The notes below the pieces were generated by a model, which made no database searches, was not told where the DNA came from, and was given only the letters and a program-made list of their open reading frames with translations. A stretch of DNA of 6,128 nt from JBARCX01 sp049794535 (lineage in GTDB: Bacteria; Pseudomonadota; Gammaproteobacteria; Xanthomonadales; Rhodanobacteraceae), in the NCBI GenBank assembly GCA_049794535.1, contig JBARCX010000048.1:1-6128 (forward strand), read 5' to 3'. Position 1 is the stretch's first letter, and every line of letters begins with the position of its first letter. The position numbers were made by a program, and so were the translations under genes. Positions 1 to 5,619 of this stretch are shown here, piece after piece.

Positions 1-663
1 ATGTACGCCAGTTTCAATCAGCATGGTGCGTGGAAGAGTCTTGAGTCCGAACTAAAGAAGATTCTGAAGTCGGGTGAGGGGCGCATCACCCTCTCGATTT
101 CGATCTCGTATGGTGCGAACGAAGATCCTCGCATTCCATCCGCGTTTTCTGCAGGTGCCCGTTCCGAAACCGGCAAGTTCTGGCCCCTCGGCTTCATTCC
201 TCATATAGCGCCTGCCATCGAGCACATTCCGATAGATGATGACGAAACCAATCTTGTAACCAATCGCTATTGGGAAATGCAGAAGGCGGGTTGGACCATG
301 GACGATGCTTACCCCAATCTTAATCTTCCGGGCATGGGTACGAAGCGCCACTACGCCGTACTGGATTATATGTCCGAAGTAACCGGCGATCTTAAAAGCG
401 TATCGATAACCAACGCGCGAAAGTTCGACGATTATCAGATCAATAACATACTGACAGTGAATAGAATTTTTGGCGATGGCTACCTCCATCCCGATGCTCA
501 TGATGATCCGTATGCGGGGCAGGCGCTATTGACCGTTGCAGGCGATCAGGGTCCACACATTGATCACATCGTTCCAAAGGCGACGGCTGCGGGTTGCAAC
601 GCATACAGTAACGCTCAGGTGCTTAGTGGCTTGGGAAATATGAGAAAAAGCACAAACAAGTAA
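1..663 (+). CDS. HNH-type nuclease toxin, probable T6SS/polymorphic-toxin effector (possibly 5'-truncated)
   Basis: The reading frame is open from the first base and ends at TAA 661-663, giving 220 residues. The C-terminus has an HNH (beta-beta-alpha metal) nuclease signature: D188-H189-I-V-P-K, a short loop G198-C199-N200, then S203-N204-A-Q-V-L and N213 with a basic K/R tail. In this family H189 is the general base, and N204 and N213 occupy the second and third HNH positions. Such domains cut DNA in the target cell cytoplasm. The N-terminal 60 residues (GAW-K-S-L-E-x-E near 9-17, then a beta-strand-rich stretch and R44-I-P) resemble the region preceding nuclease domains in polymorphic toxins, but this is recalled similarity only. 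The ATG at base 1 has no visible ribosome site because the window starts there, so the true protein may extend upstream. Base composition is AT-rich (22 of 60 G+C at 421-480) and several ATA codons occur, unlike vgrG. No immunity gene follows. The nuclease call is fairly firm; delivery by T6SS is inferred from context. Confidence 0.72.
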   Translation: MYASFNQHGAWKSLESELKKILKSGEGRITLSISISYGANEDPRIPSAFSAGARSETGKFWPLGFIPHIAPAIEHIPIDDDETNLVTNRYWEMQKAGWTMDDAYPNLNLPGMGTKRHYAVLDYMSEVTGDLKSVSITNARKFDDYQINNILTVNRIFGDGYLHPDAHDDPYAGQALLTVAGDQGPHIDHIVPKATAAGCNAYSNAQVLSGLGNMRKSTNK

Positions 664-737
664 CTATGAATATTAGAGCGATCAAAGGTAAGTGTTAAAT
701 AAATCGCCGGTCCCGAATTCACATTCAGGTATTAAAC

Positions 738-1652
738 ATGGCTACGTTAAGTCCGCTATTAATGCAGGTCATTCAAAATCAGGTCCGCAACCTTACCGTG
801 GTCGGTGAATGGGGGCAGATCGCGTGCTGGAACTGGGCGCTGACCGGGTGCTATCACAATGCGGTGTGGCCAACATATATGTTTGGTTATGTAGGACGCG
901 GTGAGGCGGTAAACGATGTGCTAGCTCACCACGGACGTGGTTGGTTCCGCACCCAAGCCAATGTCGATCGACTAGACGTGGTGCAAGGGAACTGGCTCGA
1001 TGCACTCGATGGTAACCCAAGTGCTGCGCGCACCGCCGTCGTCGATGCAGGGCGCACCGCCGCCGTCGATGCTGTGATGAGACTGGCTATTGAGGCTAAT
1101 GGGTTGGTGCTCTCCGCAGCAGGGGGGACCACTGTTACCCCGTATCAATTCTTTGTGGAATACAAGACCCGACTCGATGGTGGGGCTGCGGCAGATGTAG
1201 AGCCATCCTTTCATCACATGTGGATCGACGTGCATGGCCGTGCGATTGAGTTGTTCCCAGGTATGTCGAACATTCAAATCTATCAAGGGCATCAGCCCAT
1301 CGACATGGCGATATTCAATACCTGGAGTTGTTATTTGACCGGCCTGCATCAGCGCCAGGTGGATCGAATTGCACAAGTTGTGCGGCAAAGGCGTGTGGCC
1401 TGGACCGCAGCGCCAGCGATACCTGCAGGGCGACAACCGTGGATCGCTGACGATACACGCGCCAATTGCGTTTGGTGCGGCTCAGCATTTGGCACATTTC
1501 GACGACGACATCATTGCCGACGCTGTGGCGAGATTTTTTGTGATACGTGCTCCAGCTTTACGCGCAACGTGGCAACTCCAGCGACGCGCCCAGGTAAACC
1601 GGAAGTGGCTTTGGAAAACGATGCTCGAGTCTGCGTTCGTTGTAGCAGGTAA
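738..1652 (+). CDS. Putative papain-like cysteine hydrolase with C-terminal FYVE zinc finger; candidate T6SS effector
   Basis: This 304-residue protein starts at ATG 738 with AGGT seven bases upstream. Residues 235-304 form a near-canonical FYVE domain: W235-I-A-D238 (WxxD motif), C244/C247, R255-R-R-H-H-C260-R-R-C263-G (the basic R+HHC+xCG motif), F267-C268/C271, and R297-V-C299 with C302 (RVC motif). Spacing CX2C-X12-CX2C-X4-CX2C-X27-CX2C fits FYVE; the last loop is somewhat long compared with EEA1. FYVE domains bind phosphatidylinositol 3-phosphate on eukaryotic endosomes through the basic motif. The N-terminal region has Q27-x2-C30-W31, reminiscent of the oxyanion Gln and nucleophile Cys-Trp of papain-like enzymes, and a later H159-H160-x-W-x-D164 followed by G167 and E171 that could supply the His and acid. 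That fold call is tentative; an NlpC/transglutaminase-like amidase is an alternative. No signal peptide or membrane segment is seen. The gene lies 68 bp before PAAR with no immunity-like gene nearby, consistent with an anti-eukaryotic cargo (inference). Confidence 0.8.
   Translation: MATLSPLLMQVIQNQVRNLTVVGEWGQIACWNWALTGCYHNAVWPTYMFGYVGRGEAVNDVLAHHGRGWFRTQANVDRLDVVQGNWLDALDGNPSAARTAVVDAGRTAAVDAVMRLAIEANGLVLSAAGGTTVTPYQFFVEYKTRLDGGAAADVEPSFHHMWIDVHGRAIELFPGMSNIQIYQGHQPIDMAIFNTWSCYLTGLHQRQVDRIAQVVRQRRVAWTAAPAIPAGRQPWIADDTRANCVWCGSAFGTFRRRHHCRRCGEIFCDTCSSFTRNVATPATRPGKPEVALENDARVCVRCSR
1028..1072 (+). repeat. In-frame 24-bp tandem duplication inside the cysteine-hydrolase/FYVE gene
   Basis: Bases 1028-1048 and 1052-1072 are near-identical 21-mers differing at one position and offset by 24 bp (8 codons). 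They encode consecutive R-T-A-V-V-D-A and R-T-A-A-V-D-A segments (residues about 98-112). The repeat keeps frame and sits in a predicted helical, Ala-rich stretch between the putative Cys and His active-site regions. It looks like recent slippage or local duplication. Confidence 0.8.
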
Positions 1653-1720
1653 ATGGCCAGGACACATTTGAGATCGTTAGTCAGCCCCATGTCGATGCAC
1701 AGTGCTCTGAGGAAATAACC

Positions 1721-2008
1721 ATGCAACCCGCCGCCCGCCTCACCGACATGCACGTCTGCCCCATGGTCACCGTTCTCGTGCCCCACGTAGGTGGCCCGAT
1801 TGTCGCCCCCGGTGCACCCACAGTGCTGATCGGTGGCCTGCCGGCAGCGCGTGTGAGCGACATGGCGGTGTGCGTGGGGCCACCGGATTCGATTGTGATG
1901 GGTTCGACGAAGGTGTTGATCGGCGGGCTGCCGGCAGCGCGGATGGGCGATAGCACGGCGCACGGCGGGGTGATTGTGTTGGGGTGTTTCACGGTGTTGA
2001 TTGGTTAA
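1721..2008 (+). CDS. PAAR domain protein, T6SS spike tip
   Basis: This 95-residue single-domain PAAR protein starts at ATG 1721 after a good GAGGAA ribosome site at 1709-1714. PAAR proteins cap the VgrG trimer as a zinc-stabilised cone and help pierce the target membrane or carry effectors. The sequence holds three literal PAAR motifs (residues 3-6, 41-44, 71-74), each followed by a D two residues later and then Cys or His (C13, C51, H81). H11 and H22 are further zinc-ligand candidates; known PAAR structures use three His and one Cys. The HGG-V-I near 81-85 and the closing V-L-I-G are typical. There is no N- or C-terminal extension, so it carries no fused toxin and must act as a plain tip or bind cargo non-covalently. 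The next gene begins immediately downstream, implying translational coupling. Confidence 0.95.
   Translation: MQPAARLTDMHVCPMVTVLVPHVGGPIVAPGAPTVLIGGLPAARVSDMAVCVGPPDSIVMGSTKVLIGGLPAARMGDSTAHGGVIVLGCFTVLIG
1823..1941 (+). repeat. Internal direct repeat in the PAAR gene (two 29-bp copies)
   Basis: Bases 1823-1851 and 1913-1941 match at 26 of 29 positions and encode the two V-L-I-G-G-L-P-A-A-R segments of the PAAR protein. The repeat reflects the internal pseudo-symmetry of the PAAR fold and is not a mobile element. Confidence 0.85.
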
Positions 2009-2010
2009 TG

Positions 2011-2019
2011 GGGAGAGAT
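2011..2019 (+). promoter_or_regulatory. Ribosome binding site deciding the start of the TPR-methyltransferase
   Basis: GGGAGAGAT lies directly before GTG 2020. The identical nine bases occur at the same distance before the ATG of the last gene (5611-5619). This favours GTG 2020 over ATG 2008, which overlaps the PAAR stop as TAATG but has no clear Shine-Dalgarno sequence, and over GTG 1984. Confidence 0.6.
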
Positions 2020-3411
2020 GTGAAGCAGCGTTCGGCCCATGTTGTTGCCCGCCAGCCGGCCATGCATTCGGCGGTGCCTGGCTACGCCTCGTTTTTGCAG
2101 CAGGCGATGCAGGCACATCAGGCCAACGATCTCGATATGGCCGAGCAGTTGTATCGCGAGGTGCTGGAGCTGCGCGTGGCGCAGCCGGATGCGCTGCATT
2201 ATCTCGGCGTGTTGTGTCATCAGCGTGGGCGCAGCGACGAAGGCGTGGAGTTGATCCGCACGGCGTTGAAGATCACGCCGAAGCATCCCGACGCGCACAA
2301 CAACCTGGGCAATATCCATAAGGAATGCGGGCGGCTGGCCGAGGCTGAAGTCTGCTATCGGCGTGCACTGGAATGTGGGCCGGGACATTACAACGCATTG
2401 AGCAATCTCGCCGTGGTGCTGGATGCGCAGCAGCGGCCTGAGCAGGCGTTACAGGCGTATGCACAATTGCTGCAGCTCGTGCCGGGTTATGCGCAGGGGT
2501 ATTACTTGCTTGGCTCATTCCTATGCGGTCACGCCGAGAGTCTGGTGCATATAGAAAAGGCAACGGAGTGCTTCCGTGAAGCCTTCAAGCTCGACAAGCA
2601 CAACTTGCGCGCATTGAAATCGCTGGGCGTGGCGCTGTACGCGCTGAATCGGCGCGAAGAGGCCGCGCAGGTATATCGCGATTGGTTGGTGCGCGAACCG
2701 AGCAACCCGGTACCGAAGCACATGTTGGCGGCCTGTGGTGGCGCCGAGGTGCCGACACGTGCGGACGATGACTACGTGCGCAGCACCTTCGACGATTTCG
2801 CCAACAGCTTCGACGAGCAGCTGTTGAAGAACCTCAATTACTGCGCTCCCCAGGTGCTTGCCGATGCCTTGAGCAAGGTGTTGCCTATACCGGCCGGCAC
2901 GCTGGATGTGCTCGATGCAGGTTGTGGCACAGGCCTTTGTGCACCGCTGATTCGCGCACATGCACGCCATCTGACGGGTGTGGATCTGTCCGGTGGCATG
3001 GTCGAAAAGGCGCGCCTGCGCGGTGGCTATGACACGTTGGTGGTGGCGGAGCTCACCGCGTATTTGCAGCAGAACATCGCGACATGCGAAGTCGTGCTTT
3101 CCGCCGACACGCTGATCTATTTCGGTGAATTAGCCACCGTGTCTTCTGCGGCCTATGCCGCTTTGCGGCCTGGTGGCTGGTTCACCTTCACGCTGGAAGT
3201 GCTGGATGGCGACGATGACCGTATCGAGCTGTCGTCCAGCGGGCGTTATCGCCACACGCGTCGTCATGTAGAACGCGCGTTGCAGGCAGCGGGTTTCGAA
3301 GAGGTATGCATCAGCGCGGAGATTCTGCGTAAGGAAGCCGGCCAGGGAGTGAATGGCTGGGTGGTCTTGGCGCGGCGCGCAGTGGATACGCAACCTAGTG
3401 GTTCGACATGA
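2020..3411 (+). CDS. TPR-repeat protein with C-terminal class I SAM-dependent methyltransferase domain
   Basis: From GTG 2020 the protein has 463 residues (467 from ATG 2008). Residues about 20-235 are a run of tetratricopeptide repeats; examples are the D-A-L-H-Y-L-G and D-A-H-N-N-L-G helices with A-L/Y-x3-L and P at repeat ends. TPRs form a protein-binding superhelix. The C-terminal part begins with Y-V-R-S-T-F-D-D-F-A-N-S-F-D, a segment typical of predicted TPR-methyltransferases (COG4976-like, UbiG/BioC-like fold). SAM-binding motif I is V-L-D299-A-G-C-G-T-G305. D322 ends the following strand, D363 lies in the A-D-T-L-I-Y motif, and L-R-P-G-G (382-386) is the post-II loop. All key SAM-binding elements are intact. 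The substrate is unknown; within a PAAR-VgrG cluster it could modify spike or cargo, act as a TPR chaperone, or be an effector itself. It follows PAAR by 11 bp and its GC-rich composition matches PAAR and VgrG, so it belongs to the conserved block. Confidence 0.88.
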   Translation: MKQRSAHVVARQPAMHSAVPGYASFLQQAMQAHQANDLDMAEQLYREVLELRVAQPDALHYLGVLCHQRGRSDEGVELIRTALKITPKHPDAHNNLGNIHKECGRLAEAEVCYRRALECGPGHYNALSNLAVVLDAQQRPEQALQAYAQLLQLVPGYAQGYYLLGSFLCGHAESLVHIEKATECFREAFKLDKHNLRALKSLGVALYALNRREEAAQVYRDWLVREPSNPVPKHMLAACGGAEVPTRADDDYVRSTFDDFANSFDEQLLKNLNYCAPQVLADALSKVLPIPAGTLDVLDAGCGTGLCAPLIRAHARHLTGVDLSGGMVEKARLRGGYDTLVVAELTAYLQQNIATCEVVLSADTLIYFGELATVSSAAYAALRPGGWFTFTLEVLDGDDDRIELSSSGRYRHTRRHVERALQAAGFEEVCISAEILRKEAGQGVNGWVVLARRAVDTQPSGST

Positions 3412-3596
3412 GACAAGGGGGGGGAGTCCGGTGCGGCTCCTGTGCTGGTGCAGGCAGGAGGTTGGAACTGCAAACACGTGAGTGTCGGCAGAGGAAGGCG
3501 GGATTCGATGCGATGGCTATGCCACCCAGTTGAATCCCGACTTCTGTTTCACACGCTGTAACAGCGCAGAACATTACCTCTCCGGAGACGCAGCAG
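3412..3596. other. Intergenic region between methyltransferase and vgrG
   Basis: This 185-bp gap is the longest non-coding stretch in the window and the likeliest place for a separate vgrG promoter. It contains a run of eight G (3417-3424) just after the methyltransferase stop, a weak six-pair hairpin (3423-3440) without a T tract, and a perfect 13-bp palindrome (3554-3566). GGAG at 3584-3587 is the ribosome site for vgrG. No well-spaced -35/-10 pair was found by eye. Confidence 0.5.
3554..3566. promoter_or_regulatory. Perfect palindrome upstream of vgrG, possible operator
   Basis: CGCTGT-A-ACAGCG is a perfect 6-bp inverted repeat around a single A, ending 30 bp before the vgrG start codon. 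Size and symmetry suit a dimeric DNA-binding regulator, or it may be a chance palindrome. It is too short and lacks a T run, so it is not a terminator. Confidence 0.35.
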
Positions 3597-5609
3597 ATGG
3601 CTCATGTAATCACCCTAACCACTACCCTCGGCGCCAAGCTGCTGTTTGCGCGCATGACGGCCAGTGAGCATCTGGGGCGGCTGTTCTCCTTCCAGCTGCA
3701 ATTACTGAGCAAGGATGCGAACGTGGACCTGCGTGCGCTGTTGGGCACGTCGATGACGGTGAAGGTGGATACGGAAAGCTACACGCGCTATTTCAACGGC
3801 ATCGTATGTGAGGCAGGGCAGACCGGATTCGAAGTGCTCGAAAATCTGCGCTACGCGGTCTACAGCGTGACGTTGGTGCCCAAGCCGTGGCTGCTCACGC
3901 GCAAGGTGGATTGCCGTATCTATAACGACATGAGCGTGCCGGACATTATCCAGTCGGTATTGAGCGACATCGGTTATGCCGACATCACGGTTGACCTTAG
4001 CGGCAATTACGCAGCGCGCGACTACTGTGTGCAGTACCGCGAGGATTGCTTCAACTTCATCAGCCGCTTGATGGAGCAAGAGGGTATCTACTACTACTTC
4101 ACGCATAGCTCGAGCACGCACACGATGGTGCTGGCCGATGGGCTGGGTGCACATGCCGCTGTTGCTGGGTTCGCGAACATTTCGTACTGCCCACCCACGC
4201 GATCGGGCAAAGCCGCGGTGGGTGTCATCAGCGAATGGGGTACCTCGCAATCGGTGCACACGCTGAAACATCAGCTGACCGATTACGATCCGCTGAAGCC
4301 GAAGGCCTCGCTGCTCGGCACGCAATCGATCGACGACGGTACGAGTTATCACAGCATCTCGGGGCTGGAAGCCTTCGATTATCCGGGCGGACGAGCACAC
4401 CTTGCGGCCAGCGATGGTCAGCATTACGCACAGGTCCGCGTTGAAGCCCAGAACGTGCAGCACTCGCAGTACAGCGGTGCGACGGATGCCTATGGCATGT
4501 CCACCGGTGCCCTGTTCACGCTGAAGGATTTTCCGCGTAGCGAGCAGAACCAGGAGTACCTGGTCACTGGCACGCTGATCCATATGGAAAAGCCCGATTA
4601 CGTTTCGGGCTCGGGTGGTGGCGAACCCTTTACCTGTAGCTTCGAGGCGATTCAGAGTGGGCAGCCCTATCGCAGCCTTCCCACGGCGATGAGACCGACA
4701 GTGGTTGGTCTACAGACCGCGGTGGTTACCGGTAGCGACACCGACGAGGACATCGTGGTCGACAACTACGGCCGTGTGCAGGTGACGTTCAACTGGAACA
4801 AGCCCGACAAGAAAAATGCGCAAAGTTCTTGCCCCGTGCGTGTGGCTTCACCGTGGGCGGGTAAGACCTGGGGCGCGGTGAGCATTCCGCGCGTTGGTCA
4901 GGAAGTGGTCGTGAGCTTTTTGGAGGGCGACCCGGATCGGCCGCTGATCATCGGCAGCGTCTACAACGCCGACAACATGCCGCCGTATGCCTTGCCCGAT
5001 AACAAGACGCAGAGCGGTATCAAGACCCGCAGCCTCAACGGCACTGCAGCCGATGCCAATGAGCTGCGCTTCGAGGACAAAGCGGGCAGCGAGGATTTCT
5101 TCATCCACGCGCAGAAGGACATGCACGAAGAGGTGGAGAACGATCACGTGGTGGCGATCGATCACGACGAGACCGTCACCATCAAGAATGATCAGACGGT
5201 GACCATCCAGCATGATCGTAAGTACACGATAAGCAACGACGACACGCTCACCGTCAATCAGAACGGCACCACCTCCATCGGCCAGAACTTCAAGCTCACC
5301 GCTGGTTCGCAGATTGAGCTGATCACCGGTGCGTCGAGCATCACGATGAAAAGCTCCGGCGAGATCGAGATCAAGGGCGTCAACATCACCATCACCGGTG
5401 ATGCCACAGTGAAAGTGACCGGTCAGACCGAGGTCGACATCAAGGCCGGCGCAACGATGGACATCGGCGCGGGCGCCAGTGTGAAGGTGCACTCCGACGC
5501 GATGATGGATGTAGAAGGCGGTGCGATGACCACCATCAAAGGGCCGATGCTGACCATGAGCGCTGACGCCATGGCGCAGTTGTCGGGCGGCATCATCATG
5601 ATCGGGTGA
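3597..5609 (+). CDS. vgrG: VgrG, T6SS spike protein
   Basis: The 670-residue protein is full length for a VgrG without an effector extension. It starts at ATG 3597 with GGAG at 3584-3587. The N-terminal gp27-like region (about 1-360) contains the hallmark Y143-C-V-Q-Y-R-E-D-C-F-N-F-I-S-R-L-M-E-Q-E block leading into G-I-Y-Y-Y-F (163-168). The gp5-like OB domain (about 380-458) contains V-D-N-Y-G-R-V-Q-V-T-F (388-398), S-C-P-V-R-V, P-W-A-G-K-x-W-G and I-P-R-V-G-Q-E-V-V-V-S-F-L-E-G-D-P-D-R-P (430-449). Then N-E-L-R-F-E-D-K-A-G-S-E-D (488-500) leads into a repetitive beta-strand needle (about 515-670) with repeated D-x-T-V-T-I units and short alternating hydrophobic strands ending G-G-I-I-M-I-G. 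It trimerises to form the puncturing spike, is capped by PAAR and sits on the Hcp tube. With no C-terminal toxin domain, cargo must attach through PAAR or adaptors. Confidence 0.97.
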   Translation: MAHVITLTTTLGAKLLFARMTASEHLGRLFSFQLQLLSKDANVDLRALLGTSMTVKVDTESYTRYFNGIVCEAGQTGFEVLENLRYAVYSVTLVPKPWLLTRKVDCRIYNDMSVPDIIQSVLSDIGYADITVDLSGNYAARDYCVQYREDCFNFISRLMEQEGIYYYFTHSSSTHTMVLADGLGAHAAVAGFANISYCPPTRSGKAAVGVISEWGTSQSVHTLKHQLTDYDPLKPKASLLGTQSIDDGTSYHSISGLEAFDYPGGRAHLAASDGQHYAQVRVEAQNVQHSQYSGATDAYGMSTGALFTLKDFPRSEQNQEYLVTGTLIHMEKPDYVSGSGGGEPFTCSFEAIQSGQPYRSLPTAMRPTVVGLQTAVVTGSDTDEDIVVDNYGRVQVTFNWNKPDKKNAQSSCPVRVASPWAGKTWGAVSIPRVGQEVVVSFLEGDPDRPLIIGSVYNADNMPPYALPDNKTQSGIKTRSLNGTAADANELRFEDKAGSEDFFIHAQKDMHEEVENDHVVAIDHDETVTIKNDQTVTIQHDRKYTISNDDTLTVNQNGTTSIGQNFKLTAGSQIELITGASSITMKSSGEIEIKGVNITITGDATVKVTGQTEVDIKAGATMDIGAGASVKVHSDAMMDVEGGAMTTIKGPMLTMSADAMAQLSGGIIMIG

Positions 5610-5610
5610 A

Positions 5611-5619
5611 GGGAGAGAT
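5611..5619 (+). promoter_or_regulatory. Ribosome binding site of the DUF6931-like gene
   Basis: GGGAGAGAT abuts ATG 5620, one base after the vgrG stop codon and one intervening A. The same nine bases precede the methyltransferase start at 2011-2019. The close spacing indicates that this gene is co-transcribed with vgrG. Confidence 0.75.

Noticed and set aside
666..698. Ten-codon frame after the nuclease as an immunity gene
   Set aside because: Too short and without a ribosome site; noted only as a possible remnant.
1467..1649. Cys-rich C-terminus read as RING, rubredoxin-like or generic zinc ribbon
   Set aside because: The combined WxxD, RRHHCRxCG and RVC motifs with CX2C-X12-CX2C-X4-CX2C spacing are specific to FYVE.
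1511..2116. Antisense frame (201 codons) across the FYVE 3' end and PAAR
   Set aside because: It crosses three real + strand genes or starts and is rich in low-complexity His/Arg/Pro residues, as expected of a shadow frame.
3423..3440. Possible terminator hairpin after the methyltransferase gene
   Set aside because: Only six pairs including a G-T wobble, with no T run after it.
3482..3667. 61-codon + strand frame starting in the gap before vgrG
   Set aside because: It overlaps the first 71 bases of vgrG in another frame, has no convincing ribosome site, and its peptide shows no recognisable domain.
3702..4583. Antisense frame (293 codons) opposite the vgrG 5' half
   Set aside because: Shadow of vgrG codon bias, with no domain or ribosome site.
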